Assembly (NCBI GenBank): GCA_964534125.1
Contig: CAZHOJ010000002.1
Location: 124,001-188,000 of the forward strand
Direction of reading: 5' to 3'
Length of the DNA stretch: 64,000 nt
DNA from: 2-02-FULL-55-14 sp964534125
GTDB lineage: Bacteria > Bacteroidota > Ignavibacteria > UBA10030
Under the pieces are notes generated by a model. That model did no database searches. It saw nothing but the letters and a program-made list of their open reading frames with translations, and was not told where the DNA came from. The position numbers and the translations under genes were made by a program. Of the stretch, positions 8,877 through 18,200 are shown piece by piece; the first letter of the stretch is position 1, and each line of letters begins with the position of its first letter.

Positions 8877-9976
8877 GAGGCGAGCGCACTCGGGTGGTCG
8901 TGGCGATGAGCGGCGGGGTCGATTCATCTGTGGCTGCCGCGCTTATGCTCGAACGCGGATATGATGTCGTCGGCGTCACGATGAAGACATACGATTTCGA
9001 CGATGTCGGAGGGGCAGACGTGAGTGAGACGAGCTGTTGCGGCCTCGGGGCTGTCCATGATGCCCGCATGGTCGCAGCACATCTTGGCGTTCCTCACTTC
9101 GTCGTCGACTTCCGTTCGGCGTTCGATGAGCATGTCATTCAGCCATTCGTGAAGGAGTACCTGAATGGTCGGACACCGAACCCGTGCGTGCTGTGCAACA
9201 AAGAGATCAAGTGGGGGGCGTTGCTCCGCAAGGCGGAAGCATTGGGCGCGTCGCTGCTCGTCACCGGGCACTACGCCCGCCTCCGCAAGGATGCAGGAAC
9301 GGAGAGGATGATCATCTCTCGTGCATCGTACCACGAGAAGGATCAGTCCTATGCACTATGGGCTGTTCCGCAGGATGCACTTTCCCGGACCCTCTTTCCA
9401 CTCGGTGATCTGACGAAGCCGGAAGTACGGGAGATCGGACGTCGTTGGAATCTCCGGACGGCCGACAAGCAGGACAGTGCTGACATCTGTTTCGTTGAAG
9501 ATAACGACTACGGTCGGTTCCTTCGGGAGCGCGTGCCCGATATCGATTCCATCGCGGGTGAGGGGACGATCGTGTGGAACGGAAAGGTCGTGGGGCGCCA
9601 CCATGGATATCCATACTACACCATCGGTCAGCGCCGTGGGCTTGGCGCACACGGGCAAAAAGTATACGTCACGGGCCTGGACACGACAACGAATACGGTG
9701 ATGATCGGGACAGACAAGGACCTTTGGAAGAGCGGGCTGACGGCCACGGATGTTGTCTGGAACGGGGCCTCTAACCGCCCGGATGGATTGCGTGTCCAAG
9801 CAAAGGTGAGGTATTCGGACGATCTCGTCGGGAGCACTCTTACCTGGGATGATGAGGCTACCATACGCGTCATTTTTGACAGCCCGAAGCGGGCCATTAC
9901 GCCGGGGCAGTCAGTGGTCCTCTATGAGGGGGACGATGTCGTCGGAGGAGGAGTCATCTCCTCGGTTTTGTCCTGA
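8873..9976 (+). CDS. mnmA: tRNA-specific 2-thiouridylase
   Basis: 367 aa, the standard MnmA length. It inserts sulfur at C2 of the wobble uridine (U34) in tRNA-Lys, -Glu and -Gln, using ATP to adenylate the base. The PP-loop SGGVDSS lies at residues 13-19. The two catalytic cysteines are C105 in NPCVLCNK and C206 in DSADICFV, and GHYARL (132-137) is also conserved. ATG 8873 overlaps the preceding stop (ATGA). A strong terminator follows 21 bases after the stop, so it ends the 7.7-10 kb transcript. Confidence 0.96.
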   Translation: MRGERTRVVVAMSGGVDSSVAAALMLERGYDVVGVTMKTYDFDDVGGADVSETSCCGLGAVHDARMVAAHLGVPHFVVDFRSAFDEHVIQPFVKEYLNGRTPNPCVLCNKEIKWGALLRKAEALGASLLVTGHYARLRKDAGTERMIISRASYHEKDQSYALWAVPQDALSRTLFPLGDLTKPEVREIGRRWNLRTADKQDSADICFVEDNDYGRFLRERVPDIDSIAGEGTIVWNGKVVGRHHGYPYYTIGQRRGLGAHGQKVYVTGLDTTTNTVMIGTDKDLWKSGLTATDVVWNGASNRPDGLRVQAKVRYSDDLVGSTLTWDDEATIRVIFDSPKRAITPGQSVVLYEGDDVVGGGVISSVLS

Positions 9977-9997
9977 ATTCAGGGGTTCTGAATATCG

Positions 9998-10021
9998 GCC
10001 TGTCGTATGACAGGCTTTTTT
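9998..10021 (+). terminator. Rho-independent terminator after mnmA
   Basis: Perfect seven-base stem GCCTGTC/GACAGGC with a four-base loop, followed by six T residues. Confidence 0.9.
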
Positions 10022-10063
10022 GTGTATTCCGGGAAACTTTGATATCGACTGGACGTTGTACTC

Positions 10064-10651
10064 GTGGCCAAAGGGACTGAAAAACGGACCGATTGGGAAC
10101 TCGTCGAAGCTGTGAAGGCAGGGAGTCATGATGCCTTCGCAGTGCTTGTCGACAGGTACTCACGACAGGTCGCGAACCTTGTCTATCTGTCGTTGGGAAA
10201 TCGTCCTGACGCCGAAGATATGACGCAGGAGGTCTTCTTTCGGTTCTACCAATCGATCGGACGATTGACCGAGCGTGATTCCGTCTTCCCGTGGATCTAC
10301 CGCATCGCGTCGAACCTCTGCATTGACGAATCCAGGAAGAGGGCGGTCCGGAGGGTTCTCTCGCTTGACTTCCTCATCGAGCAGGGATCGCACAGCGGAC
10401 GATTCGCCGACACCGGCATGCGTCCCGATGAAGTGGTCGATGCGGCTCAACGACAGGAGCGGACGATGCACGCTATCGGACGGCTCTCTTCACAGGCGAG
10501 GATCGTGCTTCTGATGAGGGATTTTGAGGACCTCTCCTATCGGGAGATCGGTGAGGTCCTGGGCCTGAGCGTCACCACGATCAAGACGCGGCTCTTTCGG
10601 GCCAGGCAGTCACTGGCAGCATACCTCCGCGAACAGGAAGGATTGACATGA
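10064..10651 (+). CDS. ECF-type RNA polymerase sigma factor
   Basis: 195 aa with only sigma regions 2 and 4. Region 2 covers about residues 22-95 (DAFAVLVDRYSRQVANLVY, RPDAEDMTQEVFFRFY, PWIYRIASNLCIDESRKR). Region 4 covers about 135-190 (LSSQARIVLLMRDFEDLSYREIGEVLGLSVTTIKTRLFRAR). It starts at GTG 10064. The stop overlaps the ATG of a zinc-finger anti-sigma gene, the usual sigma/anti-sigma pairing. The downstream genes of the same operon encode a small Spy-like protein and two export systems, so its regulon probably includes these envelope efflux genes. Confidence 0.93.
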   Translation: MAKGTEKRTDWELVEAVKAGSHDAFAVLVDRYSRQVANLVYLSLGNRPDAEDMTQEVFFRFYQSIGRLTERDSVFPWIYRIASNLCIDESRKRAVRRVLSLDFLIEQGSHSGRFADTGMRPDEVVDAAQRQERTMHAIGRLSSQARIVLLMRDFEDLSYREIGEVLGLSVTTIKTRLFRARQSLAAYLREQEGLT

Positions 10652-11127
10652 TGGATCATCCGTCACCGCGAACACTGCAGGAACATGTCGATGGCATGCT
10701 GAACGGGCACGACGAGCAGGAAGTCCGGTCTCATGTCGGTTCATGCAGGTCATGCTCTCTCACAGTGTCGGAGCTCATGCTTGCCCGGCACAGGGTGCGC
10801 GATCTCCCCGGCCTGTCGCTGCCGCCGGATTTTGCGGCGAACGTGGCAACAGCGGTCAGGTCCCGGGCCGAGGAGGAGCAGGAATGGTCTGTCATCGAAA
10901 AGACTGCAGAGAAACTCCTCGCTGGGATCGCTATCATCGTCATTCTTCTCCTGACTGCATCGGAGACACTGTTCCGGCCGGATGAATCGGGTGTCGCTCA
11001 GACAGCCGGACTGCTGGAAGTGTACATTCGCGACACGACGACCGTGCGGCTGCTATCGTCGGAGACGATCACCCGCGATGACGTTCTTGCCGCCGCCTTG
11101 ACGCCTGCAGAGGATGGAACCCCATGA
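10648..11127 (+). CDS. Zinc-finger anti-sigma factor, membrane-anchored
   Basis: 159 aa. A cytoplasmic N-terminal anti-sigma domain holds the HxxxCxxC zinc motif (H29, C33, C36 in EVRSHVGSCRSC). A transmembrane helix (about 90-107) and a short periplasmic tail with no known domain follow. It should hold the cognate ECF sigma factor inactive at the inner membrane until an envelope signal arrives. ATG 10648 lies in the ATGA overlap with the sigma stop, and a second ATG follows immediately. The end also overlaps the next gene by ATGA. Confidence 0.88.
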   Translation: MMDHPSPRTLQEHVDGMLNGHDEQEVRSHVGSCRSCSLTVSELMLARHRVRDLPGLSLPPDFAANVATAVRSRAEEEQEWSVIEKTAEKLLAGIAIIVILLLTASETLFRPDESGVAQTAGLLEVYIRDTTTVRLLSSETITRDDVLAAALTPAEDGTP

Positions 11128-11498
11128 ACCCTAAGACGAAGACCCTCATCGTTCTGCTTCTCAGCTTTTTCCTCGGGTGCGTTGTCGGCGCATCGCTGCT
11201 GTCAGGCCTATGGCGGGACCTTGTGAGACCGGAGCGACAGTGGGATAATTACCGGACATATATGTACGAACGGTTGCAGCTCGACACGTTGCAGAGAGTG
11301 CAGCTGGACTCGCTTCTCGACGTGTATCGGTCGACGATGGATTCCTACAGACAGACGCTGGATTCCTCGCGAGGGACTCTCCGGATGGAGATCAAGGGCC
11401 TGTTGTCGGACGAGCAGCGAATGGAATATGATATGATGATCGCGGAGATGACGAAGAGGGAGCGCCACAAACGCCCTGACAGCCTTCGCACAAACTAA
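11124..11498 (+). CDS. Small membrane-anchored Spy/CpxP-like protein
   Basis: 124 aa. One N-terminal hydrophobic segment (about 7-27) acts as anchor or uncleaved signal. The rest is a largely helical, charged segment with the pattern LDTLQRVQLDSLLDVYRSTMDSYRQ and then LLSDEQRMEYDMMI. This spacing resembles the LTxxQ-type repeats of periplasmic Spy/CpxP/ZraP metal- or stress-sensing proteins, though it is not a close match. Its position directly after the anti-sigma gene (ATGA overlap) suggests a role in sensing or buffering the same envelope stress. The assignment is by pattern only. Confidence 0.6.
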   Translation: MNPKTKTLIVLLLSFFLGCVVGASLLSGLWRDLVRPERQWDNYRTYMYERLQLDTLQRVQLDSLLDVYRSTMDSYRQTLDSSRGTLRMEIKGLLSDEQRMEYDMMIAEMTKRERHKRPDSLRTN

Positions 11499-11522
11499 GC
11501 ACTTCTGACCAAGGACACATTG

Positions 11523-12938
11523 ATGAACAAGGCGGTTGTATACAGTGGCGTTGCTGTGGTGGTCCTCGTGGCCTCTGCGTACATCTTCTTTCCAGCAGAT
11601 GAAGAGGCAGCGGTCGGGCAGGTAGGCGTCTTCACGTACGTCGATGCTGTCAAGCGTGGCGACCTGAACCTTATCGTCTCATCCAATGGGGTCGTCGATC
11701 CGATCAACAAGGTCGAGATCAAATCAAAAGCGAGCGGCAGGGTCGAGGTTCTGCGCTTCATCGAAGGGGATGAGGTGAGGAAGGATCACCTCCTCCTGAT
11801 GCTCGATCAGCGTACGACGAAGAACGACGTCGACCAGGCGAGGGCAGACCTCGCCGTTGCGGAGGCGAGCTTGCAGCAGGCAAAGAACAATTACGACCGG
11901 TCGCTCGAGCTGTTCGCCAAGAACCTCGTTTCGGAACAGGAGCGGGACCAGTCGAACCTTGAATACGTCCGTGCACAGGCCCAACTCGTGAAGGCGAACG
12001 CTGCCCTTTCCTCCGCGGAGGAGCGATTGGCAGACACCCGAATCGTGGCACCCATATCCGGGATGATCCTGACGAAATCGGTTGAGCTTGGCCAGATCAT
12101 CTCCTCGGGCGTCTCCAATGTGGGCGGTGGAACGCTTATGGCCACGATCGCCGACATGAACGAGGTCTACGTGCTCACGAACGTTGATGAAGTGGACATC
12201 GGAAAGGTGAAGGTCGGACAGCAGGCGACCGTCATCGCAGATGCCTATCCGGATGCACGGTTCTCGGGTCGTGTCGAGCGTATCGCTCCCCAGGGAACGA
12301 CCCAACAGACAGTGACCACGTTCACCGTCATTGTGCGGGTCCAGAACAGAGGGGGTGTTCTCAAGGCAGGGATGACCGCCACAGTCGACATCGAGATCTA
12401 TAATGAGAGGAATGTCCTGCTCGTCCCGAGCGAGGCGCTCGTGGATCCACGCAGCCAGCAGGGGAAGGACCTGATGACCGAGCACGATCTCAGTATGCCT
12501 GTCGACTCGACGTCCGCGCAGTCTGCAGAAGGCCCGGGTGCGGGCTCCGCCGGACGGGAGAATATGACGGATGAGGAGCGGCAGAAACGCCGGGAAGAGA
12601 TGCGGCAGCGGTTCGCATCGATGTCGGATGCGGAGAGGGAGCAAATGCGGCAGCGTTTTGCGGGTGGGGGTGGACCGGGTATGCCCGGGGGACAACGTGG
12701 CCGCGCGCCTCAGTCCGACCGGAACGAGGTCAAGACACGGCTGGTGATGGCGAAGGAAGCGGAGTCATTCGCCCCAAAGTTCATCAAGATCGGACCCAGT
12801 AATTTCGATAATACCGTCGTCCTTGAGGGGCTTGAGGAGGGGCAGGAGATCCAGATCACGACCATCTCCAGGGCCATGATCGCTCAGGAGCAGTTCAACG
12901 AACGCATCCGGAGCAGGAATTCCCTCGGCGGCCGCTGA
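11523..12938 (+). CDS. MacA-like periplasmic adaptor (HlyD family)
   Basis: 471 aa. An N-terminal membrane anchor (about 5-22) is followed by the adaptor fold: split lipoyl/barrel-sandwich (IKSKASGRVEVLRFIEGDEVRKDHLLLMLD and later APISGMIL), a helical hairpin (about 100-160), beta-barrel and membrane-proximal domains. Near residues 325-400 there is an unusual insert rich in Arg, Met, Gln and Gly (REEMRQRFASMSDAER, then GGGGPGMPGGQ). ATG 11523 has AGGA at 11512-11515. The next gene is a MacB/FtsX-type permease, with which it should form a tripartite exporter through an outer-membrane channel not present in this window. Confidence 0.88.
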   Translation: MNKAVVYSGVAVVVLVASAYIFFPADEEAAVGQVGVFTYVDAVKRGDLNLIVSSNGVVDPINKVEIKSKASGRVEVLRFIEGDEVRKDHLLLMLDQRTTKNDVDQARADLAVAEASLQQAKNNYDRSLELFAKNLVSEQERDQSNLEYVRAQAQLVKANAALSSAEERLADTRIVAPISGMILTKSVELGQIISSGVSNVGGGTLMATIADMNEVYVLTNVDEVDIGKVKVGQQATVIADAYPDARFSGRVERIAPQGTTQQTVTTFTVIVRVQNRGGVLKAGMTATVDIEIYNERNVLLVPSEALVDPRSQQGKDLMTEHDLSMPVDSTSAQSAEGPGAGSAGRENMTDEERQKRREEMRQRFASMSDAEREQMRQRFAGGGGPGMPGGQRGRAPQSDRNEVKTRLVMAKEAESFAPKFIKIGPSNFDNTVVLEGLEEGQEIQITTISRAMIAQEQFNERIRSRNSLGGR

Positions 12939-12956
12939 GGCCCGGGAGACACCCGT

Positions 12957-14174
12957 ATGAACTTCACAGAGAGCGTGCTCACAGCGCTGATGGCGCTCGC
13001 GGCCAATAAACTGCGGTCCCTTCTCACCATGCTTGGCATCATCATCGGTGTCGCAGCTGTCATCACGATGATCGCCATCGGCGAAGGTTCCCAGCAGGCT
13101 GTCATGGACAGGATCCAGGCGATGGGTTCGAACCTCCTGTTCGTCAGCCCCGGGTCCTCCCGCAGCGGCGGGTCGTTCGTTCGGACCTCCGGAACGAGCC
13201 AGACGATGACCCTCGAAGACGTGACGGCCATTGTCGAGAGCTCGCCCGCGATCATCGCTGCCGTACCGGAAGTGTCGCGCACCGCACAGGTCAAATACGA
13301 GAACCGGAACTGGAACTCGAGGATAGTCGGAACGGTCCCGGAGTATGAGACTGTCCGGAATTTCCCGGTGACGCTCGGCCGGTACTTCACGCATGCAGAG
13401 GAACGCGCGGCGGCCAAGCTCGCCCTCATCGGCACAGCAGTGGCGGAGAACCTGTTCGTCGGAGATAATCCCATCGGAAAGACGGTCAGGATAAACGGCT
13501 CTGCGTTCCAGGTCATCGGGATCCTGGAATCGAAGGGACAGAGCGGGTGGAACAATCCTGATGAGCAGATCATTGTTCCCCTGAAGACCGCACAGTACCG
13601 ATTGTTCGGCATCGAATACCTGAACCAGATCACCGTCCAGGTCGCGGATCAGAATCTGTCTGACAGCGCGTTCTTCGCCATCGAACGTACGCTCCGGAAG
13701 AAGCATAAGCTGCGCGTTGACCAGGACAATGATTTCAGCATCCGGAACCAGGCCGACCTGATATCGACGTTCCAGGAAACGCAGGAGACCTTCACCTTCC
13801 TCCTGGCGGGCATCGCTGCGGTCTCCCTGCTCGTCGGAGGCATCGGTATCATGAACATCATGATCGTGTCGGTCACTGAGCGCACCAAGGAGATCGGCAT
13901 TCGCAAGGCCATCGGGGCGAGACAGCGGGATATTATGTGGCAGTTCCTCATCGAGTCGGTCTTCATGAGCGTCTTCGGCGGCATCCTGGGTATCCTCGTC
14001 GGAATAGGCCTGTCCTATTCGATCACAGCGTATGGCAATCTCAACACCATCATCTCTCCTCAATCCATCTATGTCAGTTTCCTTTTTGCCTCCTTTGTCG
14101 GCATCTCCTTCGGATTGTACCCGGCGTGGAAGGCGGCCATGTCCAACGTCATCGATGCGTTACGGTATGAATAG
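12957..14174 (+). CDS. MacB/FtsX-type ABC transporter permease
   Basis: 405 aa. One N-terminal membrane helix with the MacB/FtsX signature (ALAANKLRSLLTMLGIIIGVAAVI) is followed by a large periplasmic MacB_PCD-like domain (about 45-265). Three C-terminal helices contain VGGIGIMNIMIVSVTERTKEIGIRKAIGA, the conserved FtsX coupling segment. It lacks the ATPase domain fused in classical MacB, and no ATPase gene lies beside it, so the ATPase must come from elsewhere or has been lost. It ends overlapping the next adaptor gene (ATGAATAG). Confidence 0.9.
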   Translation: MNFTESVLTALMALAANKLRSLLTMLGIIIGVAAVITMIAIGEGSQQAVMDRIQAMGSNLLFVSPGSSRSGGSFVRTSGTSQTMTLEDVTAIVESSPAIIAAVPEVSRTAQVKYENRNWNSRIVGTVPEYETVRNFPVTLGRYFTHAEERAAAKLALIGTAVAENLFVGDNPIGKTVRINGSAFQVIGILESKGQSGWNNPDEQIIVPLKTAQYRLFGIEYLNQITVQVADQNLSDSAFFAIERTLRKKHKLRVDQDNDFSIRNQADLISTFQETQETFTFLLAGIAAVSLLVGGIGIMNIMIVSVTERTKEIGIRKAIGARQRDIMWQFLIESVFMSVFGGILGILVGIGLSYSITAYGNLNTIISPQSIYVSFLFASFVGISFGLYPAWKAAMSNVIDALRYE

Positions 14175-15249
14175 GACATCACTCCGTCTTCATCTTTCCA
14201 CTGTCCTGACGCTCCTTGCCCTGGCGCTTCTCGGCTGCGGAGATGCGGGTTCGCAGGAAGGAGCTCAGCGACGGCCGAGCGTTCTTGTCGACGTGGAACG
14301 GGCATGGTCCGGCCCCATTGCGGCCCGCATCTCGGCTACCGGGACCATCACAGCGAAGGAAGAGGTGAAGGTCATCGCCCAGACCGAGGGCAAGATAGAG
14401 AAGCTCCCCTTTGAAGAAGGGGACCAGGTCAGGGCGGGTGAAGTGCTTGTTCAGCTCGACGCTTCGATCCTCTCCGCCCAGGTGAAAGAGGCCGAGGCGA
14501 CGAAGCTGGATGCGAAGCTCGCGTTTGACAGGGCGGCGTCGCTGTACGAGTCGAAGCTCATCTCACGCCAGGAGTACGATCAGGCGAGGACGCGGCTGCA
14601 GGTCGCGCAGGCCCGGCATGACTACCAGAAGGTGCTGCTGGGATATACGACGATCCGCAGCCCGATCTCCGGGGTCGTCACATTCCGCGGTGCCCGTGTC
14701 GGGGACGTCGCGGTCCCCCGCTCTGTGCTGCTGGTCGTGGCCGACCTGAATACCCTCGTCATCGAGATCACCGTTTCGGAGCTCGACGTGCCCAAGATCC
14801 GCGTCGGTGATCCGGCCGCGATCAATGTGGACGCCTATCCCGGGCGATCGTTCGCCGGGCAGGTCCGGCGCGTCTTCCCGTCAGGCGATCCCGTCTCTCG
14901 GCTTGTGAAGGTCGAGGTCATGCTGACGGAACAATCGGACCTGCTCTTCCCCGGGCTCTTCGCCCGGACCGAACTGACAACGGACCGAAGGCAGCAGGCA
15001 GTACTCGTCTCGAACGATGCCGTCATGACCGCGGGGACAGGGGAGACGTACGTCTTCGCAGTCGTTGATTCGTCGGTGGAACGACGTGTGGTCACGCTCG
15101 GTATCCGCTCAGGCGACGTTTCCGAGGTCCTCGAGGGTGTCGTGACCGGTGAGCAGCTGGTCATCGCGGGCCAGAGCGCTCTGAATGATGGTATGACGGT
15201 CAGCGTGACGCGTGAGCGTGAACGGAGCGCACATGTTGCCGGTGAATGA
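14167..15249 (+). CDS. RND periplasmic adaptor, lipoprotein
   Basis: 360 aa. The lipoprotein signal ends with LALLGC, so C at about residue 20 would be acylated. The membrane-fusion fold follows: half barrel-sandwich VKVIAQTEGKIEKLPFEEGD, helical hairpin (about 90-150), the second half IRSPISGVVTFRGARVGD, then beta-barrel and membrane-proximal domains. ATG 14167 overlaps the permease stop and gives the lipobox at the right distance. The RND pump gene overlaps its 3' end, so this adaptor belongs to that pump. Confidence 0.9.
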   Translation: MNRTSLRLHLSTVLTLLALALLGCGDAGSQEGAQRRPSVLVDVERAWSGPIAARISATGTITAKEEVKVIAQTEGKIEKLPFEEGDQVRAGEVLVQLDASILSAQVKEAEATKLDAKLAFDRAASLYESKLISRQEYDQARTRLQVAQARHDYQKVLLGYTTIRSPISGVVTFRGARVGDVAVPRSVLLVVADLNTLVIEITVSELDVPKIRVGDPAAINVDAYPGRSFAGQVRRVFPSGDPVSRLVKVEVMLTEQSDLLFPGLFARTELTTDRRQQAVLVSNDAVMTAGTGETYVFAVVDSSVERRVVTLGIRSGDVSEVLEGVVTGEQLVIAGQSALNDGMTVSVTRERERSAHVAGE

Positions 15250-18200
15250 GAAGCGGACCATCTCCGATTGGTCCATCCGCAACCCCATCGGCACGATGAT
15301 GCTCTCTCTGGTCATCGTCGTCCTCGGCAGCTATTTCCTGTCGACGCTCCAGGTAGACCTTCTCCCCAGGCTCATTTATCCCCAGATCCGTGTCGGCGTT
15401 ACGAACAGGGGGGTCGACCCGCTCGTGATGGAGGAGACAGTAACGCGGCTCGTCGAATCACGCCTTGCGACGACCGAGGATGCTATCCGCGTGGAGTCAT
15501 CGACGACCGAGGGGCGTTCCAGCGTGACTCTCTCGTTCGACTACGGCAAGGACATCGACCTCGCGCTCAGGGATGCGAGTACGAAGCTGGACCAGGCGAG
15601 GGCAGGCCTGCCAAGGGAGGTCGACCCGCCCACCATTTGGAAGATGGATCCGTCCCAGATCCCCATCTTCGAACTGGCCGTCTCCAGTCCCTCCACCGAT
15701 CTTGTACGGCTCCGGAAATGGGTCCAGGAAGAGCTGTCGAACTATTTTATGACGGTCCCGGGCGTCGCCTCCGTGGACGTTGCGGGGGGGCTCGAGCGTG
15801 AGGTCCAGGTGGTCATCGACCAGAAACGGCTGCAGGGGTACGGACTCGCTGTCACCGAGGTCCTCTCTGCCATCAGGGACGCGAACATCGACCAGACCGG
15901 AGGTCGTGTCACATCGGGGAGGCGGGAATATCTCAGCAGGACAGAAGGCAAGTTCGCCAGTATTGACGAGCTGCGTGAGGTGCCGATCCAGGTCCGGTCC
16001 GGGGCCGGGATGCAGAAGATCAAGCTTGGCGACATCGCGCAGGTCATTGACGGTCATCGTGAACAGCGCGTCTTCGTGCGGCTGAACGATGTTCCGAGCG
16101 TGAAGGTGAGCATCCAGAAACAGCCGAATGCGAACACGGTCGATGTGAACGACGGTATCCGGAAGAAGATGGCCTTCCTGCAGGAAGCGAACATCATTCC
16201 TGCGGGTGTCTCCCTGACGGTGGTCAACGACCAGTCGTACTACATCACGAACTCCATCAATAGTGTGATGAGCGCTGCAATGATCGGCGGTGTGCTTGCC
16301 GTCATCGTCGTTGCGCTCTTCCTCGGGAGCTGGCGGAGAACGCTCATCATCGCCGTGTCCATCCCGATCGCCATCCTCGGCACGTTCATCATGATGGGCT
16401 TCGGCGATCTGACGCTCAACATCATCTCGCTCGGCGGTCTTGCGCTTGGCATCGGTATGCTCGTGGACAACTCCATCGTCATGCTGGAGAACATCACGAG
16501 GCATCAGAAGGAACACCCGAACCCTGTCGAAGCGGCCCACTATGGCAGCAACGAGGTCATCAGCGCGCTGGTCGCGTCGACGAGCACGAATCTCGCGTCG
16601 GTCCTGCCGTTCCTTCTGATCGTTGGGCTGGCTGCCCTCTTCTTCAATGAGCTCATCCTCACCATTTCTTTCGCCATCATCGCCTCGCTGCTGGTTGCTG
16701 CGACGCTTGTACCCAGTCTGTCCGCACAGCTGTTCCGGTACGAGCAGACACACAGGTCAGAGAAGAACCGCTTATTCGCCATGGCGGATGAGGCCATTCG
16801 CCGGTTCACGGAACGGTATCGCAGCTGGCTCGAAGTGCTCATCCGGCGTCGAGGGATAGTACTCGCCGTCGTCATGGCCGTCTTCATGCTTTCCCTGTTC
16901 GGCTACCAGTACCTCGGGACCGAGTTCCTGCCCTATATGGACGACGGAAAGATCCGCGTCCGTGTGACCATGCCGCCGCAGTCTTCCGTGCAGGAGACGG
17001 AAGAGGTCACCAGACGGTTGGAGGAGATCGTTCGGACGATGCCGGCCGTGGAGTCGATGTTCACAACCTCGGGCGGATACATCTTCGGGAGGGGTACGGC
17101 GGAGTTCTCCAATCGGTCAGGCATCGATGTACAGCTCGTGCCGCTCGAGGAACGACCCGTCACCAGCAATGACTGGATCGCCGATGTGCGGATGAAGATC
17201 GCTGCCGCGCAGATACCGGAAGCCCGGATCATGGTCACCAAGACCCAGATCCGAGGTATCCGGACCTCTTCGGGCGAAAGCGATGTGAGCATCAAAGTGC
17301 AGGGCCGTGATCTGGACGTGCTCGCCGGGCTGGCGAACGATGTCATGGCGCGGGTTCGGAATGTGGATGGTTTGTCGAACATCGAGAAGTCGCTCGAGGA
17401 GGCGAAGCCCGAACTTCGCATCCGCGTCGACAGGGAGAGGGCTGCTGAGCTCGGCATCTCGATTCGGGACATTGGCGAGACCGTCCGCACGGCGATTGAC
17501 GGGACGATCGCATCGCGCTATACAGAAGGGGACAGGGAGTACGATATCCGGGTGCTGCTTGCGCGCTCAGAGGTCTCGAGCCTCCGTGACGTCGAGAACC
17601 TGATCATCTATCCGCGTGTCGGTCCGCCGACGATGCTCCGGAGCGTCGCTCAGGTCAGGGAGGGGATCGGTCCTGTGACGATCACACGCGAGAATCAGAA
17701 CCGCATCGTGGATGTCACCGCCGATGCATCGGGCACGGACCGGTCGATCGGTGAGATCATGATGGATGTCCGGGCCGGGCTCGATGCACTGCCGCTGCCG
17801 GACGGGTATGCCATCATTTACGGCGGACAGGAGGAGACGATCGAGGAGAACAACAGGAACCTGATCGTCATCATCACGCTGGCGATCTTCCTCGTCTATG
17901 TGGTCATGGCGGTGCAGTACGAGTCCCTTCTCAATCCCTTCGTCATCCTGGCGACGATCCCCCTGTCCCTGGTGGGCGTGATCGCATCGCTCCTGCTCAC
18001 CGGGACCGCAGTTGGCGCCACGGTCATGCTTGGTGTGATCCTCCTGGCCGGAATCGTTGTGAACAACTCCATCGTCCTCGTTGAATACATCGAGATCCTC
18101 CGCCGGGAAAAGGGCATGCCGGTTCAGGAGGCCATCCTTGCAGCAGGCCCGCTCCGGTTGAGGCCTATTGTGATGACGACACTCACGACCGTCGTCGGTA

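Noticed and set aside
10032..10060. ECF-type promoter (GGAAAC, 16 bases, CGTTGTA) before the sigma gene
   Set aside because: The predicted start would fall at or after the GTG at 10064, so the transcript would be leaderless; the match is too weak to call.
12765..14063. Minus-strand open frame of about 430 codons over the permease gene
   Set aside because: Shadow of the MacB-type permease; the composition is Asp/Arg/Glu-rich without any membrane or domain signature.
15497..16753. Minus-strand open frame of about 418 codons over the RND pump gene
   Set aside because: Shadow of the pump gene; charged, repeat-poor sequence typical of antisense translation.
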